IMG/VR virus record: IMGVR_UViG_3300024431_000020
Coordinates: 1 to 33,576 of that record
Source: a virus
Length of the DNA stretch: 33,576 nt
Direction: 5' to 3' (one strand)
Position 1 is the stretch's first letter; each line of letters starts with the position of its first letter. The position numbers and the translations under genes are program-made. The notes under the pieces are model-generated. The model worked only from the letters and a program-made list of their open reading frames with translations. It made no database searches and had not been told where the DNA came from. This document shows positions 22,343-30,821 of the stretch, piece by piece.

Positions 22343-25300
22343 ATGCCCGCTCGCTTCGACACTACCGGCTCAGGAAAAGAAATGCGTCGAGACCTCCTCG
22401 GCCATGCTCAGTATGAGCCCAAGATGTTTCTCGGTGGAGACTCCATCATCGGATGGGAGGCCACCTACACGCCCCCGGAGCTTAGCTTTTGGGGCGTTGT
22501 CACTCACGACAAGCAGATCAACGCTGCCTTGACGGAGAGTGGCAACCTCGCCACTTGGATGTTCAACACATTCCTTGACCCTCTGGTCCCCGGTGACCAG
22601 AGGTTCGTGGGCCTTGGCCCCGGCATGCTCATGCGAGCAGCGAACCCGGAGAAGGATGAAACGATCAGTGGGTGGAAACTCCTCAGCCGACAGATTTCCC
22701 CCGTCCAGAACGTGGCCGACATCGACCAACGAATCGAGTTCAGGGATGAGGACTTCAACGCTGAGGAAGCCACCAACCGCTGGATGAATGAAGGCAACAA
22801 CGGACAGCTTCTCAAGATGGCACGGGAAGAGGGCTTCGACCTCGAAGGCATGCTTCGGGAAACCCGCAACCTGAACCACTTCGTCCACACACAGAACCTC
22901 ATCTTCACCCACGCGAGGGCGTGGCAGAACATCCGTGCGTGGGAGGATAAGGCTGGCCTGACGGCCAAGTGGACAAGCCGCGTGATGTCGCTGGCTACCA
23001 ACTACCTCCTGACGGACCCCACGGTCGCCCCGTCCATGGTCCTCCCCTTCGGGTGGGCACGGGCACTCGGCAGTTCCGTCAAGATCGGGTCCAAGGTCAT
23101 CCGCCTCACCGCTCCCATCGTGGGCGGGCAGAAGGCGTTGGCACTGGGCAAGGCGGCTGCCTCCCTGTCCCCGGAGGCGATGCACATCGGCCTCGCCACC
23201 CATGTAGGGCACCGGGCTGCGGTCGCTATCGAGATGGGCGTCTACGGAGGTGTCTTCGATGGGGCAGTGCAGGCCCAGCGTATGGAGCAGAGCGAGATTC
23301 TCTTCGACAACCCGGACTACCAACAGTCCTTCTCTTGGGGCGAGATGGGTCTCGCCGTTGGAGTGAGTGCCCTCGCGGGATTCGTCTTCGCGGGGCGTGG
23401 CACCCACAGCCTCAGGGAGGCCCGCAAGGCAGTGACAGAGGTGGCCGGGGGTGGCCCCCACTCTCCCATCTCCCACTCCTTCGATAACGTCCCGGCCCAA
23501 GCACGGCTGGATCTCGCCAACGTCCGAGTACAGCGGGCCGCACAGGCGGTGCTGGGCTCGAAGGCTGGGGAGATTGGGCACTACCTTGACCCCACCCTAC
23601 TCAGCGAGGTCGGGCTCACCCCCTTCCACATCGCTGTGGTGCTGGAGCAGTTGGCACGGGCTACCGCAGGACGTAACATATCCAAGGGTACTGTCATGCG
23701 AGTTCTAGCCGACCTCTTTACGGACGCGGCTGAGTCCCGTGCTACCCGCAACGTACTGGAGCAGACCTTCGCCACCGAGATCGAGAAGGCGGCACTGGCT
23801 AGGGCTCTCGCCCGTGCAGCCCGTGCCAACCCCAATGCCTCCAACATGGAGGTTCTGGACGCAGCTAAGCGACTGGTCCCGCAGGAGATCGAGAAGATCG
23901 AAGCGGAGATGCAGCGGCGGGCCGCACAGGTTATCCCCGCACAGACTACGGAGCTTGAGTATTGGCTCAACGAGTCCGTCGAAATTGCAGGCATTGCCCG
24001 CATCCGCAACCTCACGCAGGCTGAGCTTGACTACATGGCTGTCATCCGTGGCAAGCTCGCCTCACAGAATTGGACGGACCCCTTCGAGGGCCTCGCCTCC
24101 CAAATCAGCCAACGCTGGACGGACGGCTCCATATTCTCCCCGCTCCGTGCCCGCACAGGTACACCCCTCTCCAAGGCCATGACCAAGATCCTCTCGGAGG
24201 AAGAGGCTGTGGCTAAGGCGGTCAACGACCACATTCAGTTTGGTGGGGCCGATCTGAAGAAGACCATCACCAACGCCCGTGCTCGTTTGCGTCGGGCGAA
24301 GAAGTCCTTCGACAAGCTCGCCGGTGAAATACCCCCGGACACTATCGCCACTGTTCCTGCATCCGAGCTTACCCGCAGTGTGCGTAAGCTGATGCTCAAA
24401 TGGGCGGCAGATCCCCCGAAGACAGTTCGGGCAAGGCAGCAGGCCCTTCAGGAACTGATGGACGGTAACGACTTCGGGGAGACAATCCTTATTGAGGATG
24501 TCTCCTTCCTCGGTCGGCTCGTCGCGGGCTGGGGCGGTGGACGGTTCCTCCGCTCTATCGCCACGGCTGGCACCGGGATGGATCAGACCATCCGGTCCAC
24601 CCTCGGCATGCTGCGGGAGATCGCCCATGAGTTCGACAACGCGAAACTGCGAATGGGGGATCTTGACCCCACCCGCTTGGCGGTCCACCGGACCATTCAG
24701 GATCTACAGAACGACCTAGCCGTCCGTACCTCCGAGATACTGGACGAGCTTGGACGCCTGCACCACGCGGGCAAGTGGGGAAACTCTTTCTTCCACTACC
24801 CCACCTACATCAAGAAGAGGGCAGCCTTCGACAAGGAAGTCATCCGCCACATAGCGGACGACACCTTCACCTCCACTGACGCCGATGTCATGCGGGTGGC
24901 TGAACTCTGGCTGAAGCACTCTGAAGAGATTGCCGATGTCGGCCAAGCGGTGGGCACCCTGCCCAACCGTATCAAGGGCCGCAAGTTCTTCCCCCGTCGC
25001 TGGAACGTGGGCGTCATCGCCAAGGATGAGCAAGCATTCATCAACGACCTCACCGCCCACTTCGAGGCAAGGTGGGAACTGTCTGATGATATCCATCTGG
25101 ATACCCTCGTTGCCATGAACGTAGCTTTCCGCGACATCGGGCAAGACGGAGAACTCAAGGGGTGGATAATCCAAGGCCGCAAAGGAACAACCCGATCCCT
25201 CAAGCGTAAAGAGCTAAAGGCTTTGGGTGTTGACGAAGGGGACTATAATACAGCATTGCGTACTATAGACCCGGAAGACGGGTTCACCCCGCTGAGCCGT

Positions 25301-27391
25301 TCCGCTAAGGACGCGGCTGCCCGGCTGCAAGGCTCCGACGCCTTCGAGCAACTACCGAACGGCAAGATCAAGAGGACGCATCACGGGTCACCCCGATCCG
25401 AGGGCGACCGGGCCATCGAGGAATCAGTGTGGAGCAACCCCGCTCTGCACAAGTACCTCGACTTCCGGTTTGCTAACGGCGTCCACCAATACATGAACAG
25501 CACCGCGATGCGTATTACGAATACGGCCCGCCACCAACAGCGGTGGGGCATCCCCGGCCTGACCATGGAGGAGACTCTCGACTTCATTGAAATCAAGTTG
25601 GCCTCTCTCCCCGGTACGAACATGACCAAGGATGAGTGGCGGGTTGGCATCAACACCCTACGGGAGAAGCTGCACCTCGCTGAGGGGCGGCTCCCCACCC
25701 TGCGGGACCACACCAACAAGTTCCAAGAGTTCCTCTCCGCTACCGCCAACGCTGCTGCCGGTGCCCTCTACGGGTCCGGTATCGGGCAGGCGGTGCTGTC
25801 CACCGAGGTGGCTCAGGCCATCATGTCCCGGCTCAACGTGCGTCCTGATGTCCTCGTTCAGAGGACCATGGGCATCTTCAAGAGCTTGGGGCGGGGCAAG
25901 GAGATGCGAGCGAACATGCAGGCTCTTGGCCTGACCGTCCGACAGTACCGACTCCACACGCTGGAGCGTCTGACAGGCGGTGCTGCCCACTCCGAGGGCT
26001 TCCAGTTCGCCATCGTGCCGAAGCTGCTGGGTCCTTGGATGGACGTTTGGGAGCAGTTCAGGGGCCGCACTGCCTCCTCCGGTGGTGCCGCTCTAGGCAA
26101 GGCCGGGATCGTCCCCGCCGCCCTCAGAGCCTACGCAGGCAACATGATGACCATCGGTGGCATGGACTACTGGACCCAGTTCAGTCGCATGCTCCATGTC
26201 CAGTCAATGCTGGACGAGACCGGACGGTTCTTCAAGGCTGCGGAGAAGACGGCCCAAGCACTGCAAGACAGTGCGGGCCTACTCGATGACATCGAGCGGA
26301 AGGCCAGTGAGGCAGTGCGGAAGGCGGCGAAGGAAGTCACCGACGAGGTGGAGAAGAAGGCCCTGACCAAGGGCCGTCAGGCTCGCTTCAAGGAGTGGCG
26401 GTCCATCGTCCGCAAGAACGGGTTCGGCGGCAACTGGCAGATCGCAGAGCGTATGGCACGGGCCAAGCTGCTCGATCCCCGCAGGCTCGCCATCCTCCGC
26501 AAGGCGGGCGATGCAACCGGAGCCCTCAAGGACACCGGCCTCTTCAAGACGTTCGATTGGAATGAACTGGGCAAGTACCAGTCATTCAATGCCGACGAAC
26601 TCGCTGAGTTGATCTCGGCCAAGAGATCCCTGCGTGACATGATGGTTCAGACCCTGCACAAGCGGGTGTCGGAGCAATCGCTCATGCAGACACCTACCTC
26701 GCCAACATCCAGAACATGGATGGGCCGCGTTCACCTGTCCATGACCACCTTCGCAAGATCGTGGTTCGACAACAACATCCTCGACACCGCTCAGATGCCC
26801 GTAAGGGCGGCGACCGGAATGCTGGGGATGTACTTGGTGGGCGAGACCATGAACCGCACCATGCGGGACATCTGGCGAGGCCGTGACCTCGACTCCATCA
26901 TGGAGGATGCTAAGGCTGACCCGGACAACTACATTGCACGGGCCTTCACCAACATCCCGCTACTCGGCCAGTACAGCATGCTCGCCCGCCCCGCCGTAGA
27001 TGCACTGACCCTCAACGGTCGGATGCAACGGGTGGACACGGGAGAGAGTGCTGCCGAAGGGGCCTTCGGGTCCATCATCAACATGCTCTTTGACTCCGTA
27101 CACGGCATCTCTCCCCTCGCGGAGGACGCCGAGGTACAGTCCCGTACTTGGCGTACCGCGTCCCGGTTCATTCCGGGGTATCGCACATGGTGGGCTATGC
27201 TGCTCTCCGAGGGCGTCAAGCAGACCACGGGCGTTGATGTGCCCGGCAGTATCGAAGGGGGAGGCCGGTTCCGCCGCTACGGTGGGCAGAGCTTTGACAT
27301 CCCGGAGATACCGGACCCCGTTGATAACGCAGAGCTAAATGTAGGCCCTGAGTTTCCCGAAGACCTTTCATTCCTTTACAAGCAGGACTAG
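22343..27391 (+). CDS. very large internal virion / ejection protein, gp16-like
   Basis: At 1682 aa this is the largest gene in the window, in the T7 gp16 position (1318 aa). The N-terminal 230 residues do not show the lytic transglycosylase signature found in T7 gp16. Two hydrophobic Gly/Ala segments occur at about residues 285-310 and 335-355 (LAVGVSALAGFVFAGRG), and another near 1485-1505 (MPVRAATGMLGMYLVGETMN). Long charged helices dominate between them. This protein probably lines the ejection channel in the cell envelope. AGGAA precedes the ATG at 22343. An in-frame TTG at 22328 is less likely. A local AT-rich patch lies near 25200-25270. Confidence 0.65.
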   Translation: MPARFDTTGSGKEMRRDLLGHAQYEPKMFLGGDSIIGWEATYTPPELSFWGVVTHDKQINAALTESGNLATWMFNTFLDPLVPGDQRFVGLGPGMLMRAANPEKDETISGWKLLSRQISPVQNVADIDQRIEFRDEDFNAEEATNRWMNEGNNGQLLKMAREEGFDLEGMLRETRNLNHFVHTQNLIFTHARAWQNIRAWEDKAGLTAKWTSRVMSLATNYLLTDPTVAPSMVLPFGWARALGSSVKIGSKVIRLTAPIVGGQKALALGKAAASLSPEAMHIGLATHVGHRAAVAIEMGVYGGVFDGAVQAQRMEQSEILFDNPDYQQSFSWGEMGLAVGVSALAGFVFAGRGTHSLREARKAVTEVAGGGPHSPISHSFDNVPAQARLDLANVRVQRAAQAVLGSKAGEIGHYLDPTLLSEVGLTPFHIAVVLEQLARATAGRNISKGTVMRVLADLFTDAAESRATRNVLEQTFATEIEKAALARALARAARANPNASNMEVLDAAKRLVPQEIEKIEAEMQRRAAQVIPAQTTELEYWLNESVEIAGIARIRNLTQAELDYMAVIRGKLASQNWTDPFEGLASQISQRWTDGSIFSPLRARTGTPLSKAMTKILSEEEAVAKAVNDHIQFGGADLKKTITNARARLRRAKKSFDKLAGEIPPDTIATVPASELTRSVRKLMLKWAADPPKTVRARQQALQELMDGNDFGETILIEDVSFLGRLVAGWGGGRFLRSIATAGTGMDQTIRSTLGMLREIAHEFDNAKLRMGDLDPTRLAVHRTIQDLQNDLAVRTSEILDELGRLHHAGKWGNSFFHYPTYIKKRAAFDKEVIRHIADDTFTSTDADVMRVAELWLKHSEEIADVGQAVGTLPNRIKGRKFFPRRWNVGVIAKDEQAFINDLTAHFEARWELSDDIHLDTLVAMNVAFRDIGQDGELKGWIIQGRKGTTRSLKRKELKALGVDEGDYNTALRTIDPEDGFTPLSRSAKDAAARLQGSDAFEQLPNGKIKRTHHGSPRSEGDRAIEESVWSNPALHKYLDFRFANGVHQYMNSTAMRITNTARHQQRWGIPGLTMEETLDFIEIKLASLPGTNMTKDEWRVGINTLREKLHLAEGRLPTLRDHTNKFQEFLSATANAAAGALYGSGIGQAVLSTEVAQAIMSRLNVRPDVLVQRTMGIFKSLGRGKEMRANMQALGLTVRQYRLHTLERLTGGAAHSEGFQFAIVPKLLGPWMDVWEQFRGRTASSGGAALGKAGIVPAALRAYAGNMMTIGGMDYWTQFSRMLHVQSMLDETGRFFKAAEKTAQALQDSAGLLDDIERKASEAVRKAAKEVTDEVEKKALTKGRQARFKEWRSIVRKNGFGGNWQIAERMARAKLLDPRRLAILRKAGDATGALKDTGLFKTFDWNELGKYQSFNADELAELISAKRSLRDMMVQTLHKRVSEQSLMQTPTSPTSRTWMGRVHLSMTTFARSWFDNNILDTAQMPVRAATGMLGMYLVGETMNRTMRDIWRGRDLDSIMEDAKADPDNYIARAFTNIPLLGQYSMLARPAVDALTLNGRMQRVDTGESAAEGAFGSIINMLFDSVHGISPLAEDAEVQSRTWRTASRFIPGYRTWWAMLLSEGVKQTTGVDVPGSIEGGGRFRRYGGQSFDIPEIPDPVDNAELNVGPEFPEDLSFLYKQD

Positions 27392-27394
27392 AAT

Positions 27395-29677
27395 ATGTCC
27401 CATGAACCTATTGGGGAAGCTAGCTTTAGCTTCTACACTGTCCTCAAAACGGATAGAGGATCTATTGATAAGTTCTTCCTCACCCGCATGGGACTTCTCC
27501 CTGCTTCGGTTTCCCCTTACGAGAAGCAACTTCGTGTTGCCGTCAACGGTGTCGAGTACACCTACGACGATGGCTCTGACCCCCTATTGATTACCAATAA
27601 GTGGCAGTACGAAACGACACCCAAGCCCGCTCAGGGCTTGCTGGTGTCGGATATTCGGATCGTGATGGGATCAGGTGTGCTACAGATCACCCAGTTCGGT
27701 ATCCGAGATGGTGATGGCAACTGGTATACTGACCTAGAGTTTGGTGTCAATGTCTTCTTGGTCGGGGCAGGGAACGAGGAGAGGCTGTTCGACCTCGACG
27801 GTACTACCCAGTACAACGACAACGGAAGCCCTCAGACTGTATTCGTTGTCTTCGACAAACCGAGAGTAGTGAGTGCCTTTGGATGGGCTAGGTCCATCGG
27901 CGGGGCCGCCAGCATAGACACAATAGAGGTTGCCGTCAACGTGGGGGGCAACTCTATGCTGCTAGAAGACCCGGACTACAAGGTGGCAGGAGAACTAACC
28001 GGCATTGTGGCGGATGACTACACTGACCCCATCAACTACAACCCGGACAAAGACCTCCTGTTCATTGAGGTGGCAGCCTCGCTGGGTAAGGAGGACGACA
28101 TAGTGAACAATCCAGTCGTATCTGTTACTCCTGACCTCACCGAAGATGAAGACCGTATAACCATCTGGAGGGAGACCCGACAGGACCGTCCCCACAACCC
28201 ACCCCGTCCGGGTGCCCGTGCGGACGGAGATAACCTACACTGGTTCTTTACCCAGCGTCTATTCATCATGCAGGACTTGTGCGATTACCATGAGCTTGGG
28301 GCTTTCCTTGATGGAGTGCCGTATACTGCGGAGACTCATGATTACGATGCGGGTAACCAGAAGGCTGAGTTCTTGAACCACGGCCTTCAATCTGTATTTT
28401 CTATAAGAAGTATTGATTTTCTTTTGGGCATCCCCGGTAGGGACAACCTTGAGGACCAGTTGATTGTGGAGGAGGGCAACAGGACCGATGGCACCAGCGA
28501 CTTCTGGCTTGACGAGACCAACGGCTACACGATAAACTCTACCGCTCTCACGGCTACCCGCGATGCTGGAACCACCTCGAAGGATGTTCGCATCCGCCGA
28601 CAGACCAAGATCGACGGGCTGTGGTTCGACCTGAGGGATAAGACCCTTTCATGGAACTCCATGATCATCGTCCTCCTCATGCGACAGATTCGCAATCTCG
28701 TACAGGAGGCTTGCTTCGTCCCCACCTTCTTCGCGGGCTCGATGCTGTTCAATACCATCTTCCCACGCGAGTGGAACTGGCTGATTTACGGCGGGACGGA
28801 CCCCTTCTTTATCTTCGGTGGTCCCTTCTGGACTGGCGATGGGGAGGTGGTGGTGTTCGACAACGAACTCATATTGACGGACCCCACGGACTACACGACC
28901 GAGTTCCCGCAGATCACCTTCAACGACAACCCCGACGAGCCCCACATAGGCACAACCGGGAACTACTGGTCGAACTCCGCATCGGTTCTTCCCGGCGATC
29001 CTGACGGCAGCGACGACGCGGATGCCAACGATCCGACCTCCGACGAATCCCCCATAGACCCCCTTGATCCACTCTTCAACGCGGGTATCGCCATCGGCAT
29101 CAGCGTGAACTTCGTTCCCACCAGCCTTGTGCAGAGCGGACCCATAGAGGGACTGCCCAATGGTTTGGAAATCGAGACTATTTTCCAAGGTAATGGGACC
29201 GCCTTTGCTAACGCCATGTACCTGAAGATAAACCTCGTAGTCACCCAAGCCTTTGGCGGGCAGACGGTGGTGGGCAGGCGTGTGGTTGCATACTGTAATA
29301 CTGTATGTAATGGCTTCGGATCATTCGGTCTCCGATGCGTAGTCCAGATGACTGACAACACTGGTGGTGGGTCATTCTCGGTACGCGAGAGCGGGGACTT
29401 CACTGGGTGCGGGGACAGCGGGGCCATCGTCACAAACGTCTTGGGGATGTGGAGTGACTGGCTGGCACACCGTGGTGCATACTCAACCCGTGAAATTGTC
29501 ACGGGGGCAGAACGAGCTATGAACCAAATCATAAACTCGGAGCAAAACAATAGCATAGATCAACTGCTCTCTACAGGTATTGTTAGCGGGCTCAATGCTA
29601 TTGTAGGACAGGACCAAGCAGGGGGTGGTGACGGCACCACCAATAACGACGACCTCAACGATGTGATGGGACCATAA
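27395..29677 (+). CDS. tail fibre / receptor-binding candidate, gp17 position
   Basis: The 760-aa protein starts 3 bases after the gp16-like gene and lies where T7 has its tail fibre gp17. The first 130 residues are beta-rich (VLKTDRGSIDKFFLTRMGLL, then VAVNGVEYTYDDG), a plausible tail attachment domain. The middle holds TGDGEVVVFDNELILTDPTD and similar beta stretches. The C-terminal third has a Cys group (YCNTVCNGFGSFGLRCVVQ) and a helical Asn/Gln-rich end. The start of the gene looks less G+C rich than its neighbours by eye, typical of exchanged host-range genes. A direct receptor role is inference; it may instead anchor the other fibre protein encoded at 13838. Confidence 0.55.
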   Translation: MSHEPIGEASFSFYTVLKTDRGSIDKFFLTRMGLLPASVSPYEKQLRVAVNGVEYTYDDGSDPLLITNKWQYETTPKPAQGLLVSDIRIVMGSGVLQITQFGIRDGDGNWYTDLEFGVNVFLVGAGNEERLFDLDGTTQYNDNGSPQTVFVVFDKPRVVSAFGWARSIGGAASIDTIEVAVNVGGNSMLLEDPDYKVAGELTGIVADDYTDPINYNPDKDLLFIEVAASLGKEDDIVNNPVVSVTPDLTEDEDRITIWRETRQDRPHNPPRPGARADGDNLHWFFTQRLFIMQDLCDYHELGAFLDGVPYTAETHDYDAGNQKAEFLNHGLQSVFSIRSIDFLLGIPGRDNLEDQLIVEEGNRTDGTSDFWLDETNGYTINSTALTATRDAGTTSKDVRIRRQTKIDGLWFDLRDKTLSWNSMIIVLLMRQIRNLVQEACFVPTFFAGSMLFNTIFPREWNWLIYGGTDPFFIFGGPFWTGDGEVVVFDNELILTDPTDYTTEFPQITFNDNPDEPHIGTTGNYWSNSASVLPGDPDGSDDADANDPTSDESPIDPLDPLFNAGIAIGISVNFVPTSLVQSGPIEGLPNGLEIETIFQGNGTAFANAMYLKINLVVTQAFGGQTVVGRRVVAYCNTVCNGFGSFGLRCVVQMTDNTGGGSFSVRESGDFTGCGDSGAIVTNVLGMWSDWLAHRGAYSTREIVTGAERAMNQIINSEQNNSIDQLLSTGIVSGLNAIVGQDQAGGGDGTTNNDDLNDVMGP

Positions 29678-30066
29678 TGGAAAGTACAATGAGATTCATT
29701 CAACGTGTGGCGTTCGCCATCTTCGTCATCTGCGGCCTCGCTGGCATCGCCCTCGTACTCAGCGGATGCTCTATGGCCCGTGGGCCAAGCGGCGAGATCA
29801 TCGTCGGCATCCCTGTGGGAGTGCTGGTGGAGACTAGCGAGCAGGCCCTCATCGGTGCAGCGGGAATGATCCCCGTGGTCGGCCCCTTCATCCAGACATT
29901 GCTGATCGGTGCAGGGGCCTCAGGGCTCACCGTCGCCGGTGCTGCTAAGGCCGGGCGTATGGCTCTGGAGAAGCGGCGGAAGGCTTCCGACATCGCCCGC
30001 GAGGAACTCCGGGTGGAGGTCGCAGAACTCAAGGCCGAGAAGGCCGCAAGGGAGGCCAATGCTTGA
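29677..30066 (+). CDS. lipobox protein with central hydrophobic region, lysis candidate
   Basis: The 129-aa product begins with a basic n-region (MRFIQR), a hydrophobic core and LSGC at residues 28-31, a canonical lipobox with Ser at +2, which favours outer-membrane sorting. A second hydrophobic Gly/Ala stretch lies at about 57-86 (MIPVVGPFIQTLLIGAGASG), followed by a charged coiled-coil end rich in Lys/Glu/Arg. The arrangement, lipoprotein anchor plus inner hydrophobic segment, recalls unimolecular spanins, which fuse inner and outer membranes at lysis, but those usually end at the membrane span. The ATG at 29677 overlaps the previous stop; the ATG at 29689 has a slightly better site (GGAAAG). 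It lies in the T7 lysis gene position. Confidence 0.6.
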   Translation: MESTMRFIQRVAFAIFVICGLAGIALVLSGCSMARGPSGEIIVGIPVGVLVETSEQALIGAAGMIPVVGPFIQTLLIGAGASGLTVAGAAKAGRMALEKRRKASDIAREELRVEVAELKAEKAAREANA

Positions 30067-30214
30067 GACAATCGGACTGGTGGTGGGCGGGGGCATCCTC
30101 GCCGCCACCTTCAAGATCGCATACGAAATGGGCTTCATCAAACGGGGCCTCAATGGACTCGTTCGCAAGGTGGACGACCACGAATATAGACTCCGTGATA
30201 TGGAGAAAGACTGA
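30059..30214 (+). CDS. 51-aa membrane protein, holin candidate
   Basis: GGAGG sits 5 bases before this ATG. The product has one N-terminal membrane span (residues 4-27, IGLVVGGGILAATFKIAYEM) and a charged C-terminal helix (RKVDDHEYRLRDMEKD). It overlaps the lipobox gene by 8 bases and the next gene by one (TGATG). T7 holin gp17.5 (67 aa) is in the same location just before the small terminase. A holin or a small spanin partner is therefore plausible, but a single-span phage membrane protein could have other roles. Confidence 0.45.
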   Translation: MLETIGLVVGGGILAATFKIAYEMGFIKRGLNGLVRKVDDHEYRLRDMEKD

Positions 30215-30534
30215 TGGCATCAGCTAGAATCGACGGACCCGCAGGGGCCACCACCACGGTTATCGCGGCCCCCGGCGTAGGTAAGAAGATCCGCATCCAC
30301 GCCATCTTCGCGGCGACGAACCATACCACAGGCAGCTTCCGGCTGCACTCAACTACCGTGGATGTTATTGGTGATGCAGGAATCCCAGTGAACAACACCA
30401 CGATTGCACGGGAGGTCATCATGCCGTACTCGCCGTCCCCTTGGGCAGAGCTTGCGGATAATGAGGCACTCTCAGTAACCACTGTGGCCTCCACCTGTGT
30501 GGGGCGTGTCATCTTCCAAACGGTGGATGCCTAA
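30214..30534 (+). CDS. small beta-rich hypothetical protein, 106 aa
   Basis: The sequence reads as a compact beta-sandwich: TTTVIAAPGVGKKIRIHAIF, then SFRLHSTTVDVIGDAG, and a C-terminal ADNEALSVTTVASTCVGRVI. I recall this layout (VIAAP-x-x-GKKIRV) in small proteins of several phages, often without assigned function. It sits between the holin candidate and the small terminase, overlapping both neighbours by one base (TGATG, TAATG). A minor virion or decoration role is possible; nothing catalytic is seen. Confidence 0.6.
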   Translation: MASARIDGPAGATTTVIAAPGVGKKIRIHAIFAATNHTTGSFRLHSTTVDVIGDAGIPVNNTTIAREVIMPYSPSPWAELADNEALSVTTVASTCVGRVIFQTVDA

Positions 30535-30821
30535 TGGGATCACCGCAGGAATGGGACAGCCTAGACCAGCCCGGCCTGTCAGCCGAGGAACTGGAAGCCA
30601 AGCTTCATGCTGGGGCAGCCCGACAGATGCTCAAGTGGATCGAGGCCGAAGAGGTCACCGCTGGGCAGATGCAGGCTATCCTCCGCTTCCTCAAGGACAA
30701 CGATGTGACAGCCCTTCCAATACCCGGCTCGCAGATGGAGCGGATTGCGGCCAAGCTGTCCCTCCCATTTAGGATCACCGATGCTGGCACAGAAGCTGAG
30801 TCACCTCGATCCGACGACTGA
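30534..30821 (+). CDS. small terminase subunit (T7 gp18-like)
   Basis: The 95-aa protein lies immediately upstream of, and overlaps by 41 bases, the large terminase gene, as T7 gp18 (89 aa) precedes gp19. It is helical and contains MQAILRFLKDNDVTALPIPG, a segment characteristic of T7-type small terminases. The C-terminus is acidic (TDAGTEAESPRSDD). It should oligomerise and recognise phage DNA for packaging and hand it to the large subunit. Its ATG overlaps the preceding stop (TAATG). Confidence 0.83.
   Translation: MGSPQEWDSLDQPGLSAEELEAKLHAGAARQMLKWIEAEEVTAGQMQAILRFLKDNDVTALPIPGSQMERIAAKLSLPFRITDAGTEAESPRSDD

Noticed and set aside
22370-23581. 403-codon ORF on the minus strand
   Set aside because: It lies wholly inside the gp16-like gene, has no recognisable protein features, and long antisense frames are expected in G+C-rich coding DNA.
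25238-25258. TTGACG and TATAAT near each other inside the gp16-like gene
   Set aside because: The two boxes are only about 8 bases apart, not 16-18, so they do not form a sigma70 promoter; a chance match in a local AT-rich patch.
29405-29430. GDSGAIV motif in the 760-aa fibre-type protein, like the trypsin active-site serine
   Set aside because: No matching catalytic His and Asp segments were recognised upstream, and the motif alone is short enough to occur by chance.
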